In this document: piece by piece, positions 17,369-25,598 of the stretch
How the letters are laid out: every line of letters begins with the position of its first letter
Numbering within the stretch: the first letter of the stretch is position 1
Assembly: GCA_003058525.1 (NCBI GenBank)
Contig: QBVD01000013.1
Span: forward strand, 1 to 39,219
DNA length: 39,219 bases
From: a gamma proteobacterium symbiont of Ctena orbiculata
Lineage (GTDB): Bacteria > Pseudomonadota > Gammaproteobacteria > Chromatiales > Chromatiaceae
Direction: 5' to 3'
Notes under the pieces: model-generated
Database searches by the model: none
What the model was told of the DNA's origin: nothing
Seen by the model: the letters and a program-made list of their open reading frames with translations, nothing else
Position numbers and translations under genes: made by a program

Positions 17369-17874
17369 GTTTCCGCCTCGTCGGTTGGATCTTCGTTTTG
17401 CCCGGTCTGCGCTGCCGCCGGCTCATCACTCGCCTCATCGTCTGATGCGTCACTCTCCCGTGCATCGCGCTTGGCCAACTCATCCACTTGTTGCTGCTGC
17501 CTGAGTGCTTCCTGCTCAAGCCGGTGACGCAGATCCGCTGTCATCAGATCCCCGAGTTTTTCAAAACTCGTGAAATCCTCTGCGTAATCATCCAAGCCGT
17601 CGCAGACATTGAATGCCGCACTGTGAAAGAGCTTTCGCAATGCGACTTGGCGCAGCTGATCGGATACCCGGGGGGAGAGGAAACCGCTGTAGTCGGAGTT
17701 TTCATCCAGGCTCTCCAACGAAGGCATATCCTCGTCGCCAGGCTGTTGTTGCTCTTCGACCGTTTCGTCCTGTTCCGCCAGGGGCTGCCGGGATGCCTGT
17801 TTTTTTTCAGACCAGCGACGATAGAAGCCGGCGTCTGGCTGAACGGCTGTTTCCGGGGAATCCTCAGGCTTCAT
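17365..17874 (-). CDS. DUF3306 protein
   Basis: 169 residues from the ATG at 17874, overlapping the end of the DUF3305 gene by 11 bp. The N-terminus has the family's FYRRWSEKK motif (residues 17-25). The middle has a conserved helical segment ending in LRKLFHSAAFNVCDGLDDYAEDF, and the C-terminus is a charged, low-complexity Glu/Asp/Gln-rich tail. Cytoplasmic and of unknown function; it co-occurs with DUF3305 and formate dehydrogenase genes. The frame extends 96 codons further upstream, but that part overlaps DUF3305 and is rejected. Confidence 0.78.
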   Translation of the reverse strand: MKPEDSPETAVQPDAGFYRRWSEKKQASRQPLAEQDETVEEQQQPGDEDMPSLESLDENSDYSGFLSPRVSDQLRQVALRKLFHSAAFNVCDGLDDYAEDFTSFEKLGDLMTADLRHRLEQEALRQQQQVDELAKRDARESDASDDEASDEPAAAQTGQNEDPTDEAET

Positions 17875-18394
17875 GATCGCCGGGCTCGCGGGCTGCAGAT
17901 TTCCAGTCGGCACGCTTGCGCTTGGTCCTTTTCTGCGGCGCGTAGTGGTCCAGCACAAAGGCCTCTGTCCAACGATACAACTCGGCCGGTACCGGTACGG
18001 TGTAGACGGTATCGTCGCCCTCGAGATAGGCATGGGCCTCGTCATAACTGAGGCTGACGAGAAAGGGGTTCGGCTTGCCCTGGTCGTCCAAATTCGCCAC
18101 CACATAACAGTGGGGTTGCGATGAGAGCAGATTGTAGTAGTAGCTTTCACACTCATCCTCATGCAGGCGCAGGGTGAATCCCGGATAGAGATAGTGACTG
18201 ACCGGCCCCTCCTGGTGGATCAGGCTCGGCCCGGCCCTATCGACCCTCTCCTCTTCCAGGGCGGCTACAACGCCAACGGCCTCCCAACGGTCTTCCAGCC
18301 ATCGGGAATCACTGGGTGACTGCTGGATGATCACAGAAACATTGAATTTTAAAGGGTTATGGTCCCTTGTATGGTCGCTATTCGTTGCCGTCAT
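17864..18394 (-). CDS. DUF3305 protein, first gene of the fdh operon
   Basis: 176 residues from the ATG at 18394. Two earlier ATGs (18445 and 18424) are in frame but lie inside or upstream of the sigma-54-type promoter at 18430-18445, whose predicted start of transcription is near 18418; this supports 18394. The body carries DUF3305 features: VSVIIQQSPSDSRWLEDRWEAVGV near the N-terminus, LYPGFTLRLHEDECESYYYNL in the middle, and a C-terminal W-rich part followed by a basic segment (PQKRTKRKRADWK). Function unknown; it is linked to formate dehydrogenase by gene context. Confidence 0.78.
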   Translation of the reverse strand: MTATNSDHTRDHNPLKFNVSVIIQQSPSDSRWLEDRWEAVGVVAALEEERVDRAGPSLIHQEGPVSHYLYPGFTLRLHEDECESYYYNLLSSQPHCYVVANLDDQGKPNPFLVSLSYDEAHAYLEGDDTVYTVPVPAELYRWTEAFVLDHYAPQKRTKRKRADWKSAAREPGDHEA

Positions 18395-18429
18395 GGTTTG
18401 ATACCCGGTGCTTATCCAATTCATGTATC

Positions 18430-18445
18430 GCAAGTTGCATACCAA
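18430..18445 (-). promoter_or_regulatory. Sigma-54-type (-24/-12) promoter for the fdh operon
   Basis: On the minus strand the sequence is TTGGTATGCAACTTGC. GG and GC are separated by exactly 10 bases, and it closely fits the sigma-54 consensus TTGGCACG-N4-TTGC (C replaced by T at two pyrimidine positions). Transcription would start near 18418, giving a leader of about 24 nt before the DUF3305 start codon. Confidence 0.6.
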
Positions 18446-18526
18446 ACGATCATCAGGGCAGTAAAATCAGAAGAGAGTCGCATTGGGAAAAAAATCGGTA
18501 AAACGGATCAGCGGAAAAACAGGGCA

Positions 18527-18562
18527 AAATGTCCCGTTTAGAATCACTGAGGTGGGACATTT
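18527..18562. promoter_or_regulatory. Palindromic activator-site candidate between the two promoters
   Basis: AAATGTCCC (18527-18535) and GGGACATTT (18554-18562) form a perfect 9-bp inverted repeat with an 18-nt spacer. It lies about 110-140 bp upstream of the fdh start of transcription and about 280-310 bp upstream of that of moaA. That is the distance range at which sigma-54 enhancer-binding proteins act, so it may be a shared upstream activating site. The cognate activator is not in the window. The remaining intergenic DNA (18563-18814) shows no gene. Confidence 0.5.
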
Positions 18563-18814
18563 CTTACCATATTGCTACACCACCGTGGCATCACGATGGG
18601 TGAAACGGGAGCGAAACCCCATATGCCTTGCCCAGCCATGGGACGGATGCGCAAGGACTGATCCCCCCATGTTGTTCCACCGCAGATGCAGCGCCACTTG
18701 CCGCCAGCCCCCACCAGACAAGGGATTAGCGTCAATATGCCGATCCTTGAACGGTAACCGTTGAGTGAAACCTGAACTATTCCCGGTCTTTACCCGCTGG
18801 TGATCGGTTTCATC

Positions 18815-18830
18815 GGGTACGGTAATTGCT
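18815..18830 (+). promoter_or_regulatory. Sigma-54-type (-24/-12) promoter for moaA-fdhD
   Basis: GGGTACGGTAATTGCT on the plus strand, with GG (18816-18817) and GC (18828-18829) separated by 10 bases. It matches TGGCACG-N4-TTGCW apart from the first T and one C-to-T change. Predicted start of transcription is near 18841, which leaves about 24 nt before the GTG at 18865 and argues against the TTG at 18826 as the moaA start. Confidence 0.55.
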
Positions 18831-18864
18831 CATCAGACAGGAGATCCAACCCGAGAGACCGCGC

Positions 18865-19884
18865 GTGAACAGAGAGAGCCCCGAACATCAGACCCAATCA
18901 TCCCTGGTCGACCGCTTTAATCGCCGCATCAACTATCTGCGGATCTCTGTCACCGACCGTTGCGACCTGCGCTGCGTCTACTGCATGTCGGAAGATATGA
19001 CGTTCGTACCCCGTTCTCAGCTGTTGACCCTGGAAGAACTGTTTCGGGTCGGCAAATCCTTCGTAGAGATGGGGGTGAGAAAAATCCGCATCACCGGCGG
19101 TGAGCCCCTGACCAGACGCGGTGTCATGCAGCTGTTTGAGTCCCTCGGCCAGCTGGATGGACTGGACGATCTCACACTGACCACCAACGGCACTCTGCTT
19201 AATCGCTACGCAAAGACATTGCAGCGTGCAGGCGTGACGCGGGTCAATATCAGCCTCGATTCACTGCAGGAAGCGCGTTTCAGGAAAATAACCAGGATCG
19301 GTGACATTCGCCGTACCTTCGCCGGAATCGATGCCGCCCTCGAGGCAGGTTTTCAGCGGGTGAAGATCAACTCGGTGATCCTGAAAAACCGCAACCATGA
19401 CGAAATCCCCGCATTGGTGGAATTCGCCGAAAAACGCGGCATGGATATCAGCTTTATCGAGGAGATGCCTCTGGGAGAGACCGGTGATCACGACCGGGCG
19501 GAACTCTACTACTCCAGCCAACAGGTACTGCAGGATCTGCAACCGCACTACGATTTGATAGCCACCACGGATACGACCGGCGGACCGGCGCGTTACTACC
19601 GTATCAACGACAGCAACACCCGGGTCGGCTTCATCTCGCCCCACAGCCACAACTTCTGTGATCACTGCAACCGGGTGCGCCTCACCGCCGAAGGGCGCCT
19701 GCTGCTCTGCCTCGGTCAGGAACACTCCATGGATTTGCGCCGGGTAGTGCGTGCCAATCCACTGGACGATGAGCCGTTGCGCCAGGCGATCATCGATGCC
19801 ATGGAGATCAAGCCCAAGGGCCACGAGTTCGATCTTACGGCCAAACCGGTACTGTTCCGCCATATGAATGTAACCGGTGGTTAG
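18865..19884 (+). CDS. moaA: GTP 3',8-cyclase MoaA (molybdenum cofactor synthesis)
   Basis: 339 residues from GTG 18865; an in-frame TTG at 18826 would overlap the predicted promoter. It is a radical SAM enzyme with the CxxxCxxC cluster motif in CDLRCVYCMSE, GGEPL-type SAM binding (RITGGEPLTRRG), and a C-terminal second [4Fe-4S] site (HNFCDHCNRVR ... LLLCLG). It catalyses the first step of molybdopterin synthesis, GTP to 3',8-cyclo-7,8-dihydro-GTP. The MoaA C-terminal GG is present: the protein ends NVTGG, as needed for activity. It sits divergently from the fdh operon and is followed directly by fdhD, so it probably boosts cofactor supply for formate dehydrogenase. Confidence 0.92.
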   Translation: MNRESPEHQTQSSLVDRFNRRINYLRISVTDRCDLRCVYCMSEDMTFVPRSQLLTLEELFRVGKSFVEMGVRKIRITGGEPLTRRGVMQLFESLGQLDGLDDLTLTTNGTLLNRYAKTLQRAGVTRVNISLDSLQEARFRKITRIGDIRRTFAGIDAALEAGFQRVKINSVILKNRNHDEIPALVEFAEKRGMDISFIEEMPLGETGDHDRAELYYSSQQVLQDLQPHYDLIATTDTTGGPARYYRINDSNTRVGFISPHSHNFCDHCNRVRLTAEGRLLLCLGQEHSMDLRRVVRANPLDDEPLRQAIIDAMEIKPKGHEFDLTAKPVLFRHMNVTGG

Positions 19885-19893
19885 GTGGGACCC

Positions 19894-20778
19894 ATGGACA
19901 CCCTCTCTGATACAAAACGGCCCCTGATGACTGATGCGGGACTCAGTGCCGCGGTGGAGGCTGTTGCGATCGATGAGTATGGCGATATCAGAAACGGCCA
20001 TGTTGCCGCGGAACGTGCTCTGACACTCTATCTGGACAAACAGGAACTGGTCACCCTGATGACCCTGGGCACCCGTCCCGAGATGCTGGTGCTGGGATGG
20101 CTGCGCAATCAAAGACTGATCCTGGATATCGAACAGATCAAAGCGATCCAGGTCGACTGGGAGACCGACTCCGCAGCCATCACCACCTATGAGGGCGTAC
20201 AGGGCGTGAAAGAGAAGATGGCGCGTAAAACAGTGACGACCGGCTGCGGCCAGGGGACAGTATTTGGCGATCTGATGGATGACCTGGAGAAGATCGAACT
20301 GCCCCGGAGGAGTATTCGTCAATCCGAGATATACAGACTGTTGCAGACACTCAACGAGTACAACCAGGTCTATCAACGGGCTGGAGCGGTACACGGCTGT
20401 GCCCTGTGCAGTGAAGAGCGGATTCACCTCTTCATCGAAGATGTCGGGCGGCATAACGCTGTCGACGCCATCGCCGGCCATATGTGGCTCGAAGAAACCG
20501 ATGGCAGCGACAAGATCTTCTATACCACCGGCAGGCTCACCTCGGAGATGGTGATCAAGGTTGCACAGATGGGGATACCGGTCCTGCTCTCCCGCTCAGG
20601 TATCACGCAAATGGGATTGGAATTGGCCAGAAAGGTCGGCGTCACCCTGATCGCCCGCGCCAAGGGCAGGCACTTCCTGGTCTACAACGGGGCGGAACAG
20701 GTCAGTTTCGATGCCGTGCCGGAGGTCCGCCCGCAAAAGTCCGGGGTTCGACAGGCCGGTCAGAGCAAAAGCCGATAA
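19894..20778 (+). CDS. fdhD: Formate dehydrogenase accessory sulfurtransferase FdhD
   Basis: 294 residues from the ATG at 19894, which has GGTGGGA just upstream; an in-frame GTG at 19885 is possible. FdhD takes sulfur from IscS and sulfurates the Mo-bis-MGD cofactor before its insertion into FdhA. Family features: ERALTLYLDKQELVTLMTLGTRPEMLVLGWL near the N-terminus, TTGCGQGTVF in the middle, and the C-terminal EDVGRHNAVDAIAG. The usual paired Cys (CGxC type) is not obvious; single cysteines occur in TTGCGQG, and HGCALC contains a C-x-x-C. Cytoplasmic. It is 9 bp after moaA and 12 bp before the regulator gene, in one operon. Confidence 0.88.
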   Translation: MDTLSDTKRPLMTDAGLSAAVEAVAIDEYGDIRNGHVAAERALTLYLDKQELVTLMTLGTRPEMLVLGWLRNQRLILDIEQIKAIQVDWETDSAAITTYEGVQGVKEKMARKTVTTGCGQGTVFGDLMDDLEKIELPRRSIRQSEIYRLLQTLNEYNQVYQRAGAVHGCALCSEERIHLFIEDVGRHNAVDAIAGHMWLEETDGSDKIFYTTGRLTSEMVIKVAQMGIPVLLSRSGITQMGLELARKVGVTLIARAKGRHFLVYNGAEQVSFDAVPEVRPQKSGVRQAGQSKSR

Positions 20779-20790
20779 CGGGGGGAAGTT

Positions 20791-21705
20791 ATGGTAGCGG
20801 TGATGTCCCAGGATCAACATATCTTTATGAACGTCAAACAGGTTGCGGAATATCTTCATCTGAATGAGAAGAAGATCTATGCCCTGGTCAACGAAGAGCG
20901 CATCCCCGCCACCAAGATAACCGGCAAGTGGTTGTTTCCGAGAGAGCTGGTCGATCGTTGGATGCTCGACTCCGCCCACGGTGGATTGATGACCAACAGG
21001 CTGGTGATCGCCGGCAGCGACGACCCCCTGCTCTATCGGTTGATCATGACCTTTGCCGATGAGACCGGCTCCCATGCCCTGATCAGTTACTCCCCCACCG
21101 GCACCCGGCTGGGCCTGGAACTGCTGCAGGCCAATCGTATCGACGCCTGTGGTATCCATTGGGGGCCGAATCAGGAGAGCCATACGCGCCACCCGGCACT
21201 GCTGCGCCAATACCCGCAATTTCGCCAGTGGGTGCTGATACGCCTGTTTCGCCGCGAACAGGGACTGATGGTCAGCCGCCGGATCGAACAACGGAAACTG
21301 CAGCCGGAGAATCTCTTCGACCGCGAGTTCCGTTGGACCATGCGTCAAAGCGGCGCCGGCGCTCAGCGTTTTCTGATGGAAGTGCTCAGCGGTTATGGCA
21401 CCAGCACGGAAAAGCTGAATTGTGTCGCCACCGCCCTTTCGGAACGTGAGGCCGCCGCCAATATCGCCATGGGCCAGGCGGACGTAGCCCCGGGGGCACG
21501 CGCGGCAGCCAATGAATATGGATTGGCATTCATCCCATTCGGCTGGGAGTCCTTCGATCTGACACTACCCCGCAGCATCTGGTTTCGGCGCCTGTTTCAG
21601 GACCTCATAGCGCGTCTGCGTTCAACCGAATGCAAAGCCATGGCAAAACAGCTGTCCGGTTATGACCTGCGCGAAGCGGGAGAACTGGTATGGGGGGATG
21701 AGTAG
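20791..21705 (+). CDS. HTH regulator fused to a periplasmic-binding-protein-like domain
   Basis: A 304-residue cytoplasmic protein. Residues about 11-58 are an excisionase/MerR-like helix-turn-helix (NVKQVAEYLHLNEKKIYALV ... GKWLFPRELVDRWM). Residues about 68-300 are a PBP-like ligand-binding domain of the type found in ModE-like or LysR-unrelated oxyanion sensors (RLVIAGSDDPLLYRL, SGAGAQRFLMEVL, and AAANIAMGQADVAPGARAAA). The start ATG follows GGGGGAAG. It is the third gene after moaA and fdhD, so a role in sensing molybdate, tungstate or another small ligand to control the fdh locus is likely. The ligand cannot be told from sequence. Confidence 0.72.
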   Translation: MVAVMSQDQHIFMNVKQVAEYLHLNEKKIYALVNEERIPATKITGKWLFPRELVDRWMLDSAHGGLMTNRLVIAGSDDPLLYRLIMTFADETGSHALISYSPTGTRLGLELLQANRIDACGIHWGPNQESHTRHPALLRQYPQFRQWVLIRLFRREQGLMVSRRIEQRKLQPENLFDREFRWTMRQSGAGAQRFLMEVLSGYGTSTEKLNCVATALSEREAAANIAMGQADVAPGARAAANEYGLAFIPFGWESFDLTLPRSIWFRRLFQDLIARLRSTECKAMAKQLSGYDLREAGELVWGDE

Positions 21706-21779
21706 ATGTTATAAACTTACCTGATTGCCCATCATGCTCAATCATGGGATGGGAGCATGTCAGTCAAAAGCTGCTGAGA

Positions 21780-21965
21780 AGTTTTGAGTTTTTAGTGTTG
21801 AGTTTTGAGTTGTTTGACCACACTCCTCTTTCTTGACCACTCGTCACATCTTCAGCGGCAAGCGCATTAGGAAAAGATAATCTAAAAAAGTCGTGAGCTA
21901 AGCAAACCCATCCACTAAAAACTAAAAACTAAAAACTAAAAACTAAAAACTAAAAACTAAAAACT
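21780..21965. repeat. Inverted pair of 7-mer tandem repeats
   Basis: At 21780-21811 there are four to five degenerate AGTTTTG/AGTTTTT units. At 21914-21965 there are seven exact copies of ACTAAAA plus ACT. The two arrays are in opposite orientation, so a transcript could fold into a long A/U stem. The left array repeats the order seen at 3024-3056. It fills most of the 314-bp gap between the regulator gene and the next gene; nothing else is recognised there. Confidence 0.7.
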
Positions 21966-22019
21966 TCAAAGTGTTGCTTACACTATGGTTGAGTAATGCG
22001 GGTAAACAGATAAAAACCT

Positions 22020-22451
22020 ATGAAGACCGGCTATCTCACATTGGAAACTCACCCTGAGCATCTGGATTTGGTGCGTGTAATAGTCAAGGATCAACTGCCG
22101 AACACCCAGGAAGCCAGTCATGGCTCACAAATCCGCTATATCGCCCGCTTCAACGATATCGATGCGGGCCAGATGCATCTGCACAACATGCTGCACAACA
22201 ACCTGGTCGATCTGGACAACCACATCTATCGCATCGATCTGAACCAGGCGATCGCCGCCGTCGAAGCTGATGACCTGAACCATGCCCGGGTATGGATCGA
22301 TCCGTCACTGGGCGAGAATGACAGATCCGTTATCGATACACAGACAGCTAAATTCAAACTGCGCCATAAAAAATGGAACAGGTTTTGGCTCATCGTCGGG
22401 GCCGCCTTCGTCATCTATTTTTTTATCATGACCCTGTTCGGCCAGATCTAA
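22020..22451 (+). CDS. Small C-terminally anchored membrane protein, unknown
   Basis: 143 residues. The first ~115 are soluble and acidic-to-neutral (LHNMLHNNLVDLDNHIYRID, AIAAVEADDLNHARVWID); residues about 120-140 form one hydrophobic helix (FWLIVGAAFVIYFFIMTLFG) preceded by basic residues (RHKKWNR). It therefore looks like a tail-anchored inner-membrane protein with its body in the cytoplasm. I do not recognise a family. It stands alone between two repeat blocks, 28 bp after a gap in which the 7-mer repeats lie. Confidence 0.6.
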   Translation: MKTGYLTLETHPEHLDLVRVIVKDQLPNTQEASHGSQIRYIARFNDIDAGQMHLHNMLHNNLVDLDNHIYRIDLNQAIAAVEADDLNHARVWIDPSLGENDRSVIDTQTAKFKLRHKKWNRFWLIVGAAFVIYFFIMTLFGQI

Positions 22452-22561
22452 ATGGTTCCCACTTCAATCTAAAGTAAGGTACGGCAAACAACACCTCAGA
22501 GAAAAAGCAGACATGGTTCTAAAATAAGAATCCACAGAAGAATTTGTGGGTAGACTTCACT

Positions 22562-22740
22562 GATCCCGTCATTCCGGCGCAGGCCGGAATCCAGATGCTC
22601 CACACGATTGTCGACCGTAGCAGGTTAAAAGTCACACCCGTGTATAGGGTTCCATTTCGTTTGCTGGCTAATAGATACACGCACGGTTGTCGCTTCATAC
22701 CGCCTCCCTGGATTCCGGCCTGCGCCGGAATGACGGGATC
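22562..22740. repeat. REP-like element with perfect 33-bp inverted repeats
   Basis: The left arm 22562-22594 (GATCCCGTCATTCCGGCGCA...) and right arm 22708-22740 are exact reverse complements. Each arm itself contains a TTCCGGCGCAGGCCGGAA hairpin. The unit CGTCATTCCGGCGCAGGCCGGAAT is a common dispersed repeat in proteobacterial genomes. A further short stem (GGTGCGGCTTGCCGCACC) follows at about 22752-22769. No gene is seen in 22452-22931. Confidence 0.72.
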
Positions 22741-22828
22741 GTAGCATGTAGGGTGCGGCTTGCCGCACCTCAGACAAATAACGGAGATGGTTTTATATAA
22801 AAAAATAATGGTTTGGAATGAGGATGCC

Positions 22829-22863
22829 GACCGACACCGCCCCGAAGGGCGGTGCTGTCGGTC
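22829..22863. terminator. Strong hairpin downstream of pckG (possible terminator)
   Basis: GACCGACACCGCCC (22829-22842), loop CGAA, then GGGCGGTGCTGTCGGTC (22847-22863). This forms a long GC-rich stem with a 3-nt bulge. It lies about 70 bp past the pckG stop. No U-run follows directly; a T-rich stretch on the minus strand begins about 20 bp further on. It may end or protect the pckG transcript. Confidence 0.35.
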
Positions 22864-22931
22864 ATGCGGAGGGGTGAGAACAGGTTATCGATGAGGACCA
22901 AGATGTTTCTGTGGCCTATACCTCACATTGC

Positions 22932-24791
22932 TCAATCACAGGTTGCAGACAAATCCCAATATTTTGGAGAGTGATACAACCGCGCCAGCTGAAGCTCGCG
23001 TTCAAGTTCCATTTCGCGGGGAAGGTGATCACCAAAACGGGTGAACAACTCTTCCTGATCAATGGTTTCATGGCGCGCCACTTCCCGATCGATATTCATG
23101 ATTTCAAAAAAATCGGCCTTGTCGAATTCCAACCCGTCCCAGTTGAGGGAACCATGGGAGGGAACCCAGCCCAAGGGACTCTCGACGGCGTGGCCATAGC
23201 CGCTGCAACGGTCGACTATCCACTTGAGCACTCGCATGTTCTCGCTGAAGCCCGGCCAGATGAAACGGCCGTGTTCATCCTTGCGGAACCAGTTCACCCG
23301 GAATATGGCAGGTGGTGTCGCAACGTTTTTACGTCCGATACGCAGCCAGTGTTTCAGGTAGTCCGCCATGTTGTAACCACAGAACGGCAACATGGCCATG
23401 GGATCGCGTCGCATGGCGGCCTGACCGATGGAGGCGGCGGTCGCTTCCGAGCCCATGGTCGCTGCCATGTAGACACCATGCTCCCAGTTGTAGCTCTGAA
23501 ATACCAATGGAAAGTTGTGACTGACACGCCCGCCAAACAGAAAGGCGGTGATTGGAACACCGGCAGGATTCTCCCATTCCGGATCAATCGAAGGACAAGC
23601 GGCGGCGGGGGCGGTGAAACGTGCATTGGGATGAGCCGCCGGGCGACCGCAACCTATGTTCCAATCATCCCCACGCCAGTCGATCATGTGCTCTGGCGGA
23701 TCTTCCGTCAGCCCCTCCCACCATATATCCCCATCATCCGTCAGGGCGCAGTTGGTGAAGATACAGTTTTCACGCAATGCGGCAAGCGCATTGGGGTTGG
23801 ATGATTCATTGGTGCCCGGAGCAACGCCGAACAGCCCGTACTCCGGATTGATGGCGTAAAACTTACCGTCTTCAGGATTGGGTTTTATCCAGGCAATATC
23901 ATCGCCTATGGTGGTGACCTTCCAGCCCTCAAATCCTTCTGGCGACTTGAGCATTGCAAAATTGGTTTTTCCGCAGGCGCTGGGGAAGGCAGCCGCCACG
24001 AAGAACTTCTTCTTCTCGGGCGTTTCCACACCCATGATCAACATATGTTCGGCCAACCAGCCCTCATCCCGCCCCATCACCGAGGCGATTCGCAGCGCAA
24101 AGCATTTCTTGCCCAACAGGGCATTGCCACCGTAACCACTTCCGAACGACCAGATCTCCCGGGTCTCGGGAAAATGGGTAATGTACTTGTCCTCGATGTT
24201 GCCGGCGCAGGGCCAGGGGACGTCCTCTTCCCCCGGTGTCAAGGGTGCGCCAACCGAGTGCACGCATGGCACGAATTCACCCTCGTCACCCAGCACATCG
24301 AGCACTTTCTGCCCCATGCGGGTCATGATGCGTTGGTTCACCGCGACATAAGCGGAGTCGGAGATTTCAATACCGATATGAGCGATGTGAGAGCCGAGCG
24401 GTCCCATACTGAATGGGATCACATACATCGTCCTGCCCCGCATGCAGCCTTTGAACAATCCATTCAGGATCGTTTTCATCTTCTTGGGATCCATCCAATT
24501 ATTGGTCGGCCCGGCATCCTCTTCACTTTTAGAACAGATATAGGTTCGTTCCTCAACGCGAGCCACGTCGCTCGGATGGGAACGGGCCAGGTAACTGTTG
24601 GGCCGCTTCTCCGGATTCAAGCGAATCAAGGTACCGCTTTTCACCATCTCGTCACACAAGCGGTCGTACTCTTCCTGGGAACCATCGCACCAGTAAATAC
24701 GGTCCGGTTCACATAACCGAGCGATCTCATCAACCCAAGCTAAAAGTTTACGATTGCTTGTGCGAACGGCGCCGTCATGTTTCGTGGTCAT
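22932..24791 (-). CDS. pckG: Phosphoenolpyruvate carboxykinase (GTP)
   Basis: 619 residues, the normal length for the GTP-dependent class. Visible features: [14 protein letters not shown] near residues 70-83, the PFSMGPLGS segment at 126-134, and the kinase P-loop [14 protein letters not shown] at 267-280 with the family's Cys in the loop (SACGKT). Further features are GDDIAWIKP and [20 protein letters not shown], followed by [25 protein letters not shown]. It catalyses oxaloacetate + GTP to PEP + CO2 + GDP in the cytosol, for gluconeogenesis or anaplerosis. It appears to be monocistronic. Confidence 0.96.
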   Translation of the reverse strand: MTTKHDGAVRTSNRKLLAWVDEIARLCEPDRIYWCDGSQEEYDRLCDEMVKSGTLIRLNPEKRPNSYLARSHPSDVARVEERTYICSKSEEDAGPTNNWMDPKKMKTILNGLFKGCMRGRTMYVIPFSMGPLGSHIAHIGIEISDSAYVAVNQRIMTRMGQKVLDVLGDEGEFVPCVHSVGAPLTPGEEDVPWPCAGNIEDKYITHFPETREIWSFGSGYGGNALLGKKCFALRIASVMGRDEGWLAEHMLIMGVETPEKKKFFVAAAFPSACGKTNFAMLKSPEGFEGWKVTTIGDDIAWIKPNPEDGKFYAINPEYGLFGVAPGTNESSNPNALAALRENCIFTNCALTDDGDIWWEGLTEDPPEHMIDWRGDDWNIGCGRPAAHPNARFTAPAAACPSIDPEWENPAGVPITAFLFGGRVSHNFPLVFQSYNWEHGVYMAATMGSEATAASIGQAAMRRDPMAMLPFCGYNMADYLKHWLRIGRKNVATPPAIFRVNWFRKDEHGRFIWPGFSENMRVLKWIVDRCSGYGHAVESPLGWVPSHGSLNWDGLEFDKADFFEIMNIDREVARHETIDQEELFTRFGDHLPREMELERELQLARLYHSPKYWDLSATCD

Positions 24792-25289
24792 GATGAAAAT
24801 CCACCTCTCAGGTTTGATTGTTTATAGCCCGCATTCTACTCAGACAATGGAATAAATCTGAATAGACCGAAGAAAACCGAAGTGCCAAGTATATGGGACT
24901 CAAACAGAATTCGCTATCCCGGCCTAAATTGGGATTCAGATAGCACCATGTTAACCGGTTATGTGGATCTATTCACGAGGTGACTGGCAGTACGAACCTT
25001 ATTTAGCATCACATTCCCAGCTGGGTGTTGGAATCAGATCGGGAACGGGATGGCTTCGTGCTTCATCGAGTCACCCGGTAATCGCGTCCCTTTCCATGGT
25101 CCATGCAAGAGGGGGAAACACCCAAAGCGAACCAACGTCCCGGGCGACCTAATTGTTATGTTTTAAGTTCTTTGTACATTACAAGCGCATCGACGTAGCC
25201 GGATTAGCCAAAAAGACAGGCTCATATTTAAGTTTGACGATTCTCTTATCTATATTTTTGCCATTGGCGGTCACTACGATGCTTTTGGG
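24792..25289. other. Gene-poor stretch at the left edge of the cassette array
   Basis: Nothing with strong coding character. The left part should contain the pckG promoter. On the minus strand an open frame from GTG 25274 to TAA 25179 encodes about 31 residues (TANGKNIDKRIVKLKYEPVF...). It begins shortly after a GTTAAGC core-like site, so it may be a tiny or decayed integron cassette gene. A 63-codon plus-strand frame at 24961-25152 has no recognisable features and is not called. Confidence 0.35.
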
Positions 25290-25340
25290 GCTTAACGACA
25301 AAGCTCACCGACGGCAATGAAGCACAGAGCCTTGTTAGCC
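25290..25340. other. attC-like site a
   Basis: Bounded by GCTTAAC (25290-25296) and GTTAGCC (25334-25340). The stop codon of the TfoX-C gene (TAA, 25337-25335) lies inside the right core. It is short (51 bp), and the outer cores do not match each other's cassette partners well, so this is the weakest or most decayed site of the left block together with the b site. Confidence 0.4.
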
Positions 25341-25598
25341 GATTTGTGCCTTGAGCTGTTGTTTTCTCTGTTCACCGATTTCACCCCAGTGCTCGTCAGT
25401 CAAAGCCCCTTCAAATGAATACAGGTAGTAACAGACCGCCAGCGTTTCGTCTGGATACCTCTCCTTGATCAAACGATGTGCGCCAACAGCACCGACTCGC
25501 CTTAAATCGTCTTCGGAAAATATCCCAACCTCATTCAACCTACCGGCAATTTTCTTGCCGATATTTTTTAGGTCTGCGAGGCTATTATTCCGAGACAT
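25335..25598 (-). CDS. TfoX C-terminal-domain protein
   Basis: 87 residues from the ATG at 25598, overlapping the end of the VOC gene by 14 bp. The whole protein is a helix-hairpin-helix-like TfoX C-terminal domain: LADLKNIGKKIAGRLNEVGIFSEDDLRRVGAVGAHRLIKE, then YYLYSFEGALTDEHW. Stand-alone TfoX-C proteins are common; full TfoX/Sxy promotes competence gene expression, but a single-domain protein need not. It shares a cassette with the VOC gene, and its stop codon lies inside attC-like site a. Confidence 0.78.
   Translation of the reverse strand: MSRNNSLADLKNIGKKIAGRLNEVGIFSEDDLRRVGAVGAHRLIKERYPDETLAVCYYLYSFEGALTDEHWGEIGEQRKQQLKAQIG

Noticed and set aside
18826-18864. TTG at 18826 as the moaA start
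   Set aside because: It overlaps the predicted -12 element of the sigma-54-type promoter; the GTG at 18865 lies downstream of the predicted transcription start and retains the whole conserved domain.
21914-21965. CRISPR array
   Set aside because: The repeats are 7-mers without spacers. The dispersed palindromic elements at 6.2-8.0 kb are also not regularly spaced, and no cas genes are present.
24961-25152. 63-codon plus-strand frame after pckG
   Set aside because: No ribosome binding site, no recognised domain, and composition unlike the neighbouring genes.
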